Below are positions 34,601 to 46,000 of a stretch of DNA of 64,000 bases, piece after piece; positions within the stretch are counted from its first letter, which is position 1; every line of letters begins with the position of its first letter. The notes below the pieces were generated by a model, which had not been told where the DNA came from, did not search any database, and saw only the letters and a list, made by a program, of their open reading frames with translations. A program made the translations under genes and the position numbers. The stretch spans positions 4,402,001 to 4,466,000 of the forward strand of contig OZ176056.1 of NCBI GenBank assembly GCA_964247055.1, read 5' to 3'. Source of the stretch: Paragordius varius. Its lineage: Eukaryota > Nematomorpha.

Positions 34601-37600
34601 GATTTTAAAAATATTCCATCAAAACTTAACATGGACATACATAAATAAAATAAATATTTCTTGTAATTGAATGGTTATAAAAAAATTCGAAAAATCAAAG
34701 ACGATAAAAAATATAATTCAGCTTACATTACTTAAACAGGCACCACTAATTGGATCAGTAAAATTACATTCAAGTTGATCCGGGAAATAGGTATCGACTA
34801 TAAAATTGTATATTTTTTAAAAGATATTATATTCGGGAAAAAATACATATAAAATATATAAAATAAAAATATGTTAAACGCATTAATTTTTTTAATATAA
34901 GCCTATGATAAAAATAATGAAATAATTTTTAACTTTCAATGTACCCAAATTGTCTGTAAAAAAATTAAATTTTCCTTTTGACGGCGCAGTTCCAAACAAT
35001 CAAGTTTTTAAGGATGTTTTTTTTTCATAATATTGTTAATATACAACTTTCTTTAAATTTAAAGATGGAAAATAAAATTTTGCTGTTTTTTATATTTTTT
35101 GTTTATTAATGAATAATTTTCAGAATAATTAAGCTATTGGTAAAAATTACAATTCAAATCAAATTTATTGACCAAAAAGAAAACAAACCCAACCCATTTT
35201 TTTTTCAAATAACAATAAAACCTTTGGCCTATATTAATTTCAAATTTTATTTAAAATAACCATTTTAACGGTTTTTTTTGATAAAATCATGTCATGAGAA
35301 ATTTTTTAAGCAAAAATTTATCATAAATTATCTAGGCATTTATTTTTTTTAAAAAAAATATATTTTGCCATTCAAACCATTTAAATCGTTATTTAGCTTA
35401 TGTAATAAAAATTATTATCCATGCATCCTTACAAATTTTAATAACTTTCCCCTTGAAAATAGCATTTTTAAATTAAAAAATGGTAATATCCAACATTTTA
35501 TGGACTTAATTTTTTAAATCGAAACTAGAACACTTAAATCGCTTTTATGGATAATCTAATGTCACAATTTGTAAAATATATCAGAAATTTTAACTTTTTT
35601 TTGGATAAGCTTAGTGATATTAACGCAAAAATTGCCTTAAAAAACTCTTTCTTTGTGAAAAAACTCAGGCTTTTACATTTACGAGCTCCACAACAGGTAT
35701 GTATGAGATCAATCCATTGAGAATGACCTACTATTCCGTGTGCATATGCGAAAGGAAAAACACTTTGATCATTGAAAGGAACGGATAATAAACCATTTCC
35801 AATAGCAATTCCCTACAAATTAATTAAATATATATATTTTACAGAATAAAAATCGAGATTATATGTATATAGCACAAAACACAACAAATGTTTTTATAAA
35901 AATAATTTTAAAGTAAATATATTATTATAAATTAACAAATCCTCTTTTAATATGCAATGCAAAATTTTAAAATCCAAAAATTAAGTTTTAATATATTAGT
36001 CTTTTATTTTTTTGTTTATAATAATGATAATTTTTAGTGTAAATTTTTTTCTTTTACAAAGTTTTGTGGCAATTATTATACTTTGTTAAACAAGTACATT
36101 AAACAATCATGTTTGATCATTTTTATAAAAAATAACGGTTTGAAACCTTTTATTTGGGGCATGAAAGCCGCATATTTTATTATCATTTCTTTTCAACATA
36201 TTATTATCTGATTCCATTTATAAAAATGAAAAATTCATTTGTTATATACGGACTATTAAAATTTTGCCTTATATTACGTTTTTTGGTTCAAAAATGATAT
36301 TTTTTTTACTAACATTACATTAAATCATTGTTTTTATAAATAATTCTAAAAAATCGCTTCATTATATCTGATTCGTCCGTATATTCTTTGTAGGTTTTAT
36401 ACATATTAAGCTAAAAAATTTTTAATTATTCTTAAATGTTTAATAATTTTTATTTTACCCTTGAATAAAAATATATATAAATATATGCTTGCTTTGAGTT
36501 TAATGCCATTTTTAGGCATATCTTGAATTATACGGTATGCAAGAGTGGGCACATAAAATCCGCCATAAGATTCACCCGTAACATAAAAATCGTTTTGAAT
36601 GAATTGTGGAAATTTGGCAAAAAATGACTTTAATGCCATATAATTGTCCCTGCTAACCTAAAATTAATAATTTGAATTAATATATATATATATATATATA
36701 TATACCAGTTAGAGTCAAATTCAGCCTTTAACAATTCAAATTAGCCCTTTAAAAATATAAATTTACCCTTTAACGATTCAAATTTACCCTCAACAATTCA
36801 AATTAGCCCCCTTTAATAATTCAATCCACCCTTTAACATTCAAATTCACCCTATTTTCGGGCTATTAACTCATTCTTAATATCAAATATATCTTTATGGC
36901 AAAGTTAATTTTTTTTCAGTATTTAATTTTAAAAAAAATTTTATTTTTGAAAAATATAAAAAATGTAGGTAATTTTTAACCTAAAAAACATAATTTATTT
37001 TAGGGTGAACTTGAATTGTTCAAGGGTAAATTTGAATTGTTCAGGGGTGAATTTAAAGTGTAAATGGTATATATAAGAAAACAAATGTTTTGCTATTTTA
37101 AATATTTAAAATATATTTTAAACTTTAGATTTTTAGGTTCATTTTTTTCTAATTGGTAAAATTTACAAAAATTATATATATACATTAATTTAAAAAACCA
37201 AGTTTTAAAAATCATAGTGTTAAAATTCAATCAACTAGTTAAACAACTGCATAAAAAGTATGTTAAAATTATAGCATTTGTGAAAAATTACCAAAAAAGT
37301 TTAATAAATTTAAATATATATTATAAAATTAAATTTCCATAATTTCAAAAATATTTTTGGGAAATTTAAAAATTATTTTTAGCAGATTTTATCTTTAATT
37401 TTATTATTATGTTACTGTGTCATCATCGTATACATTACGGTTTTCTAAGTCATATGAATAACCCACACCAGCCGGCGATTCCAGGAATATTATGTTAGCC
37501 ATCTAAAGGATAATAAAATCATAATTATAATATATCCATGGAAATGTATTTTAAAAACGTTTGCTAACTGAAATAAATAGTTTTTATAAATGAAATTTAA

Positions 37601-38631
37601 TAAAAGTTTAAATAAAACGCCAAGTATTCACATTTAATAACATTCATTTTTATTATTTATTGGTTACATCTTATTTAAAAATAGAATAAAGTTAAGTAAA
37701 CATGATATTTATTACCTATCAACAAATTAAAATTTCTCAAACGCATTTTTACTGAAATCCCATAGATTAAAATTTTCTTATTCTAACCATTAAAAAACGT
37801 CAAAAATCTTTAAAAATGGTAATAAATTGTCAAAAAAAAATATTTTTTTTTCAAAATAAAAGCTACCTTATTCCACGTATGATTATTAAAGTATAATTGT
37901 TGGCCTTTTCTGTCTTTTATGTGGAATGGGCCTAGCTCCCCAATAAGCCCTTCAAGAGAACTACAACCCGGACCGCCATTTAGCCAAAGTACTAAAGGAT
38001 CTTGAGATGGCTCATTTAGAGATTCTACGAACCTTTTGCGATTGCCAATGAGTGTAAAAATATTTTACGTGTATATAAAATTATTTGATTTATATGTATG
38101 TATAAAGTATTGATTACCCTTCTAAGATGCCCTTATTTTATCTAATTGCAATTTTTTATGTGAATCAGATTTGATTAAAAACTGTAGAATATTTTTTTTT
38201 TGATGAGTTATTATCACTACCCATCATTATGAGCCTTTTAAAATAACCTGTGCTCTATAAACTTTGTAGCTTATTTATTATGCATACCGAAGTTTAAAGA
38301 AGGTCTTCCTGATATAAAAGTAAAGTTGAGAACATTTAACCACAAACCTAATATTTTGTGGTTATTATGCATCTAATAATTATCCAAAAATAAAGAAATT
38401 AAATTTTTTAAAATTTAATATATAATTAAAAATTATCAATAAATTTTAATTTATTTTATTTTATTTAAAAAAGGGTGGTAAATTTATTTGAATATATACA
38501 TCATCTTATATATATATATATATATACCAATAATGAAAGGATTTGTTTTCATTAATCTTGAGGTATCCTGAATATTGTTTGAACGTTATTTTATCATTGA
38601 AACCAGGTAAGTTTTGAATTAAATCCGGATT
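31619..38631 (-). CDS. Serine carboxypeptidase, cathepsin A / lysosomal protective protein family (5' end missing)
   Basis: Peptidase family S10, which removes C-terminal residues and is normally lysosomal or secreted. Exons in transcript order: 38528-38631 (5' border uncertain), 37867-38032, 37416-37502, 36493-36657, 35683-35812, 34727-34797, 34002-34292, 33301-33425, 32731-32939, 31619-31749 (TAA). They sum to 1479 nt in one open frame. Visible: [17 protein letters not shown]; oxyanion motif [18 protein letters not shown]; nucleophile motif GESYGG; IGNGLLS; catalytic Asp in [11 protein letters not shown]; catalytic His in GAGHMVP. The triad is complete and the length suits the family, so the enzyme is probably active. 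The signal-peptide exon was not found; transposons fill the upstream space. Two introns appear to use GC rather than GT donors: after 36493, with GCAAGC, and after 33301, with GCACCA. MITEs sit in three introns. The gene converges with MEG-B, 207 bp away, and is divergent from RBM17. Confidence 0.92.
31773..32070. mobile_element. TA-flanked MITE (ATACCATTTACA family), copy 1
   Basis: Long inverted ends made of repeated TTCAAATTCACCCT / AGGGTGAATTTGAA units around a shared core (GGCATAGTTTATTATT). The right end is AAATGGTAT. In the last carboxypeptidase intron. Confidence 0.75.
33723..33982. mobile_element. TA-flanked MITE (ATACCATTTACA family), copy 2
   Basis: CACCTTTAAACATTTGAAAT on the left, GTGTGAATTTGAGG and AAATGGTAT on the right, with the same core. 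It ends about 19 bp from the 5' splice site of the carboxypeptidase intron at 34001. Confidence 0.7.
36702..37070. mobile_element. TA-flanked MITE (ATACCATTTACA family), copy 3
   Basis: TATACCAGTTAGAGTCAAAT at the left with five or more TTCAAATT(C/A)(A/G)CCC units; TGTAAATGGTATA at the right. In a carboxypeptidase intron. Confidence 0.75.
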
Positions 38632-38763
38632 CTCGACATATTCGTCCCAATATTACAGTAAGCAGTGCACAATATTTAATCATGCTGCTATCTATACACA
38701 CACTCATCAGATGAAGGAATATCAATCACACCATAAAAATTATAAAATAGGTATGTAGTTTAA

Positions 38764-39338
38764 GACTTGGATACAACACACTCATTTTAGTCCTTCGATT
38801 CAAATTGGGGTAGTTGGATACCCCAGGCCTGCTTAAAATTAAATTCTTTAAAAATATAGAAGGAATCGAAACCATGGCAAAATTTTCCACTTATCTAACA
38901 TTAATAAGCCGAAATATATAAGAAATTTTATTCAAAAATACTTGATATTACTTATTTTAAACTAAAACCGAAAGGTAAAAATTTCGTCAACGTGACATGT
39001 GTCAAATTGTAAAATTGAAAAATTATACAAACTAAACCGCTTTTTTTTATTTCTATCAAAAATAGATGTAATTTATATAAAAGATTAGCTTTAGTTTTAC
39101 CCTTAAATTATATAAAGGAGATATTTTGCAAAAATTTTGTAAAATAAAAATGGCGTCGAAGTAGTTTGAGATGGAGCTTTTTTTTTCAAAACAAAACTTT
39201 ATCAAGATGTTTTGGCATATTTATATAATATTAATCAGGATAGAAGCAGGAATTTAAATTGGGACCGTTTACTTCATTATAAATAATATTAATTTAAATT
39301 TAGTGGGGTATTTAGATACCCCAATTTGAATCGAAGTG
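38764..39338. mobile_element. piggyBac-type MITE, copy 3
   Basis: TTAA at 38760-38763 and 39339-39342, opposite in orientation to copy 1. The left end is GACTTGGATACAACACACTC followed by TTCGATTCAAATTGGGG and a GGGGTAGTTGGATACCCC palindrome; the right end is GATACCCCAATTTGAATCG. It lies between the carboxypeptidase and RBM17 genes. Confidence 0.85.
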
Positions 39339-39484
39339 TTAAAATTAAAGACCTGATTTTTTGTTGCAATTTGTTAGGGTTTTATTATAGAGCAGGGGTA
39401 TTCACACCAAGTAATTTTTGGGGCTCACTATAAAATAATTTTTCATAAAGCGGGCTCCAGTGTAGTTTGATTCTGAATGCCGTT

Positions 39485-39522
<38 letters not shown>

Positions 39523-39560
39523 AATTTATATTTTATCAGATACTAGTTTTTACATATGAT

Positions 39561-40929
39561 TAGGGTTGTGATTTTGACCCCCTCTTTTTGAAAAAGGGGG
39601 TCAGACCTAGGTCGGACCTAGGTCTGACCTAGGTCATACCATATGTTATTGCCAATAATAAATAATTACATACATAAATACTTGATTAAATCACATAAAA
39701 AAGGTTTTTACATAAAGTATATATTTTTTAAAATTATACTTTCACCAATCCTGATAATTTAAATTTCTACAATTGACGATCTTTCCTGGAATCATACATA
39801 AAGACTTATAGATAGTTTCAAATCACAGAAAGCTAAGACTAACGAGAAAATATGGATTTATTAAAATCTATTTATGCTCAATTTAGATTGTGTGAAAACG
39901 AGTCGAAAACGTGTCCTTGTCAATGAACTTAACGTTAACTTAGGATGGTTCAAAGAAAATTTTATACGATTTATTAGATTTAATATATAATCGTGCTCAC
40001 TTCATTTAAAATTTCTGTAATCTTAGTAAGTTAAATATATTCTTTGATCAAATTATTTTAAATATGACATTGGCATCCATGTCATATTATATTAGGATAT
40101 TCTTTATTAATCGAATTTTTAGCAGCCTTCATGTTCGCTGCATTATCGGTCACAATGGCATTAATTTTTTAATATTATCTTTTATTAGTCCATTATGTTA
40201 TAGATACATTCGGCAGTCTTACTATGATAAGATGTGTCAATAGTTAATAAAAATGATTATAGGGATCCTTGGCCAATAAATAATATTAATTTGCTTCCGA
40301 CGAATATTGGTAAAGGGATCGACGATTAATGATATATTATTTTTATATCTTTATAATATGAATCTAGTAATTCATTGGAAATCTGTTTCTATGAATAGCA
40401 TAATTAGGTTTATAGTATGAATGAAACTCCGTAAATGTTTATTTTCAATTAGGTTAAGAGTTGAGGATGTAAAAATAAAATTTGCTAAATGTTTCTGGCT
40501 AGTTTCTCTTAAAAACATAAATTTTAAGTACTAAACTTAAGAAATTAAATAAATAGCTTGTCGACCATCACCCTCTGTCATATAATTTATTTGAACTTCT
40601 TTTAGATGTTTCTACAGTCCCTTTATATAAATATATATAATGTAATTCCATTTCTTGCATGTAACTTATTTTTGATGGAAAAATTTGCACAAGGCTGATT
40701 TCATTATGATTTAGGAAGTAAAAAAAGATGTGTATCAAATGATATTTAAAACAAAATAATATATATATAGATAATATAAGGTTTTGTTTTCCTAAAAATT
40801 GTAAAAATAAAAAAATAAAAAATTAAAAAAAATAAAAAAAATTGACCTAGGTCATTTTTTTTCGTAGTCATGACTATGGTCATGACCTAGGTCATGACCC
40901 TAGGTCATTGACTAATGGGCCCAACCCTA
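39561..40929 (-). mobile_element. hAT element, about 1.37 kb, with perfect 8-bp target duplication
   Basis: CATATGAT occurs at 39553-39560 and 40930-40937. Terminal inverted repeat TAGGGTTG / CAACCCTA. Subterminal regions carry repeated GACCTAGGTC palindromes (39603-39634 and 40842-40908). A - strand trace of transposase is visible around 40085-40160 (VTDNAANMKAAKN), but no long frame remains, so it is a decayed or non-autonomous copy. It lies between the carboxypeptidase and RBM17 genes. Confidence 0.9.
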
Positions 40930-40984
40930 CATATGATGCATTAAATTTTAGCGTATTGTGAGTTTCAATGTGCGCAGTGCCCAC

Positions 40985-42330
40985 AAAAAAATATAAATTC
41001 TGGTGGGAAAATATATGAAGATTATTATGGTGTTTGGTTTTTAGCCTTTTAAAGTGATGTAGTAAATTTATCTAAACGTTTGTTGCAAATGTTCTTTATC
41101 AACAAAATTGCAAATTTTTTGTAAAAGCGAATGCTTCATTCCAAAATAATCTAAAATATATTAAGTACTACATATAAAAAGCAACATATTTTTAAAATAT
41201 TTTAATTTTTAAATATGGGCTCCAAAAGTCCCAAATTTTTTCGCCCTCCTAAATAGGATAATTATAAATACTCAAAAATGCGGAGCTTGTAATAAAAAAT
41301 ATATTTGTTAGGTTAGCTTAATCAATTAAAAATTTTTATTAAAAAAATTATTTAGCAAAAATATGGGGTATGATGAATATAAATATGCTTAAACACTAGG
41401 ATAAAACGCATTCATTTCAGTCCTTCGATTCGAATTGGGGTAGTTAAATACCCCAGGCTTGCGGAAAATCAAATATTTTGAAAAATGTGAAATAAATTAA
41501 AACCATTGTTTGCACTTTTATAACATTACTGAACCAAATTAGAATAAAAAATTTATTCAAAAATACATATTACTTATTCGGAGGCCCAAAGGTAAAAATT
41601 TAGTCAACATGATATTCGTGCATTAGCTATATTTAACATTTTGATTCAAATTGGGGTATCTAAATACCCCAGACTAAATTTTAGTTAGAATTTTTGAAAA
41701 ACTACTGAAGTAAACGGTCGCAGTTTAAATTTATGCTTCTATCCTAATAAAAATTATATAAATATGCTAAAATATTTTTATTAATATAAATACATCTTTT
41801 TTAAACAATTAATGCTGAACATTTTTATCACCTCAAAATTTTGATTAAAATATTGTTTGTCTTCAAATTACAAATAAACAACCTTTAAATTAATATTCAG
41901 AGATATGAATGCTTAGCCTCATCAAATTAGAAAAAAGTGTTCAATATCTAAAAGCGTTTTTATACCGGTTCCATCATGGCTAAAAATAGTAGAGAGTACG
42001 CAGCAACAATATTATAAAATTTTTCTGAGAATATAAAATCAATAAATATTTGTCAAAATTTAACATAAATTTAAAAATTAAATCCCGGAATTTTTGTCTT
42101 TTAAAAGAACTAGTCCGTCGGGACTGTAGTCTATATCTAAAATTAAAATATTATAAAATTGTTTTGGTTTTTATAAGTAAATTATGTTATATTTTAATGA
42201 TAGTTTTTGAGATTTAAAAAATGTGTTAAAATTTTGCCATTCTAATCTGGCACTTATCGCAAAAGTGGATATAATTATATCATATCCAAAACCAAATGCA
42301 CCATAATCCTATACATTTCTATAAAATATA
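40985..42330. mobile_element. Foldback-like repeat family, copy 5, with MITE insertion
   Basis: AGATTATTATGGTGTTTGG near 41020 and GGGCTCCAAAAGTCCC near 41218, then the right part ending AAATGCACCATAATCCTATA near 42300. Broken by piggyBac-type MITE pieces at 41393-41775. Confidence 0.6.
41393..41775. mobile_element. piggyBac-type MITE fragments, copy 4 (two end pieces)
   Basis: A TTAA at 41389 is followed by the ACACTAGGATAAAACGC / TTCGATTCGAATTGGGG end, which runs to about 41632. A second TTAA at 41633 is followed by the other end type, CATTTTGATTCAAATTGGGG, which fades after about 41775. Two truncated pieces, inserted in a foldback copy. Confidence 0.7.
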
Positions 42331-43044
42331 TTTATTAAATATCAATATATTAATTCATGATCTTCTATATTGTACACTGTGTATATTACAAATATTGGAG
42401 CTTTGGCATATCTAAAATAATGTTTTATAAAAAAATTTCCTTTTTTTAATATATATAGTATATCTTATATGATAAAAGATTATAGGAATAAAGCATTTAG
42501 ATTTTACCAAAAAATATATATAATATTATAAGCGCTAACTTTGCGAATTACAATATCGACCAATTACCAAAGTCAAATAAAATTTAGATATCACTAGTAA
42601 GCCTCAACTCCAAAGTGAATGAGAATTCTGTTACATATATCTAATAAAAAATTATCAGTAAATCCTTTAATCATCCGATTTTGTATGCAATGTAACAAAT
42701 TCTAAATTTCTAACAAATAAGGACTTTTACGAAAAAAACTTCTATACTCTAATAACCTTTAAAAGATGAAAAACTGGCTATAAAATATGAGTCACCGTCA
42801 AACCATTTAAAATGGTTAAAATGACCTCCCCGTTTAAGTAACGCTATCATTCAACATTTATAATGAGAAATACCTAAAAATTCTTATTTTGCTATATTCT
42901 ACCTTTATTAAATATGTAATAAAGATTAGAAATATATGTATAAATTAACTCATATTTCCGATATTTAAGACCAAATCTCACATATATATAACCATTAAAA
43001 TGTAAATTTGATTAACATTTGATTAATGTATGAATAAATAAAAT
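42331..43044. other. Upstream region of RBM17
   Basis: AT-rich with no long frame. No clear TATA box can be separated from the AT background. The 5' exon of the carboxypeptidase could also lie around here, but none was seen. Confidence 0.4.
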
Positions 43045-46000
43045 ATGTCTTTATACGAGGGCTTAGATGTCGAAGTTGATACAAGTTTTTTTTATTTTAT
43101 AACTGGGCAGAGGAAAGCTGGGGTTCGCAAATAAAACTACTGCAGAGTCAATTGCAACTCAAAAAATCTCACAGTGCTACTAAAGTATAATTTTATTATA
43201 ATTTATAGACCAAATCCCGACATCCATCTTATCCCCCAGTCGGAAATACTGAACCAGTATTTATATTTATTTGTTTGTAATAATTAAACAATTATAAATC
43301 ACACCCCTCTTTTTATCTAGCATAAAGTTGAAGGCGCCTTGTTTGCCACAGTTATCAATAACCCAATAAACGAGTCTACACTATTCTCTCAACCTATAAC
43401 AAACGATTTAGAAGACAAAGTTGACAATTATGATGGCATTGATGACAATCTTATCAACAAAACCGATCAGCATGGTGAAAATTCACAATCTTCTGGTATC
43501 GAAGATGACTTTAGTCTAACTCCGTTTGAGGATGAATATGATCCAAGATACCCAAACGATTACGATAAGATTATGCTGTTACGTGAAGAAGCACGTGAAA
43601 GGGAACGGCTCGATGATTGGCGCAAAGAGTTTGAGGACCGAGATAAGTAATTTTGGTTTTTTCTTTACATAGATTTTTTTCAGATTAAAGCTTCTTAATT
43701 AGGCATGAAAATGGAAATTTGTTAATATCAAAACATTTCTAATCGATTCTTTATCTTGGTTTATATTTTATGTTTTGATCTTAAACACTTTACTTTATAT
43801 TAAATTGAATCTAATTAATATATCTATCCTATCTAATTTAAAAATTTATATTTGTTTATTAGACGTAGACGAGAAAAAATGAAAGAAAACAATGCTACTA
43901 CTGTTTCAGAGAATAAAAGTGGAGTAGCTATCGGACCTCCGCCCAGTGTTCTCTCCGATGTTAATGCAATCATAGTTAGCGGTTCTGAAACCGAAACTAA
44001 TAAGGGCGGCAAAAATTTTGCTCCAACTTTACAGTAAATTTTTTAATTAAAATAGTTTTTTGTTTTTAGATCTGAATTAAGGGACAATTTTTTTCATAAA
44101 TGAAACCAAACCATCTATCAAGAGTTTGGATTTATATATTTTTTAAGAATATTTTTTAATAGTCTTCTCTTGTCTTATTTAAGTTTAATTCACATCCAAC
44201 AAATATTATTTTATATGTCAATTTTTTATTTCGTCGGTTTTTAAATATGTAAGTTAGATTTATTTTTTTTATACATATAAATTTCTCAATATAGGTATAT
44301 TTTTTAAAACAGATAAAATATTTGATCGTAGTTATATTTCAGATACGCATTAGTAAATGCATTTTATAACCATTTTTAATTTATTTTTTTAATAATATTT
44401 TTTTATTATATTTAATTTAATTTTATAACAAGTGTTTTACTTAGAATTGATTACATTATTAGGTAAGTATATTTAACTGCATTTTGATTTTATAAAATTA
44501 TTACAAAAAAATATTGAATACAAATAAATAATTTGTATTAACAAATATTTTTGACAATATTTTTATGTTTACCATTATCATACCGGTTTTAAAATATAAC
44601 ATTTACAGTTCAAATTCACCCTTGAACAACTCAAATCCACCCTAAAAATTAATTATTTTTTCGGGCTAATATATTTCATTATTAATATAAAATATATACT
44701 TCTGGCATAGTTTATTATTTTTTCAGTATATATTAATTTTAAGCAAAAATTGATTTTTTAAAAATGTAGGTAATTTTCAATCCTAAACACATAATTTATT
44801 TTACGGTGAATTTGAATTGTTCAAGGGGGAAATTTGAACTGTAAATGGTATGGATATTTTTTAAATAATCGTAAATTTATGGGAAGCTGATTTTTTTTAA
44901 TTAAACATTTTTTTATTTGAATATACTTGATATTTAGTAATTGGTTGGCCGAATTTTCACAATAATAACATAAAAAATTATTTGTTTAACAAATTTTCAT
45001 TAAAAAATATAACTTATCTAATGGAATTTAATAAAAATAATTATTTTCAAAAAATTATTTATATTTAAATTTTATGCCATATTGTGATAAAAATGATTTT
45101 TTATATGTAAAAAATTTATAATTTTTATATTTACCTCTGCATTAATCTTTAATAATTCAGTGGCTGCATTTATAATTTCTTTCAAACCGAAATTTTTATT
45201 TTATTTTCCAATCCCTATTTTTTTATTTCAACAAACTTTTATAATCTTTTTTTATAATTTTTATTAATTATAATTTATGACATTTTTTAAACTTACTATT
45301 TTTTTACTGATTCATTGGCCGCATTTTTCACTTTTCTATATTAATAATAATTTTAACCAATTTTTATTAATTTTAATTTTCCTAGAATTTTTTTTATTTT
45401 TAATAAAGTTTAGTTTCATTAAATTTAACTTTTATTTATTTTTATCTAAAAAAATGATTATTGATTTTTCAATATTATTTATATAGTTTTTTCATTAAAT
45501 TTAACTAACTTATTTATTCTTTTTTTAGTGATTCAGTAGCCGCATTTTTCACTTTTATTATATTAAAAATGATTTTTTTAACAATTCTCTCCTAGGATTT
45601 TTATTTATTTTTAAATTTTCATAGTATAACTTTTATCTATTTTTGTCTAAAAATAACTTTAAATATTTATATTTATTAAATTTAATAACTCATTTATTCT
45701 TTTTTAGTAATTCAGTAGGCGCATTTTTCACTTTTATTATATTAAAAATTATTTTTTATTAATTTTAACAATTCTCTTCTAGAAAATTTTTTTCATGTTT
45801 GACAAATTTTTATTTAATATAACTTTTAACTATTTTTCTCTACAAATTGACTTTTAATGATTTTTAAATATTATTTATAGCGTTTTCATTAAATTTAGTA
45901 ACTTATTTATTCTTTATTAGTAATTCAGTAGCCGCAATTTTCACTTTTATTATATTAACAATTATTTATTTTTTTTTATTAATTTTAACGATTCTCTTCT

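Noticed and set aside
39390-39490. CAGGGGTATTCACACC, a possible hAT end
   Set aside because: The opposite end is missing and the block runs into a TA microsatellite, so no element could be bounded.
45277-45486. 69-codon T-rich frame in RBM17 intron 5
   Set aside because: Phe/Leu/Ile-only composition follows from the T-rich repeat array.
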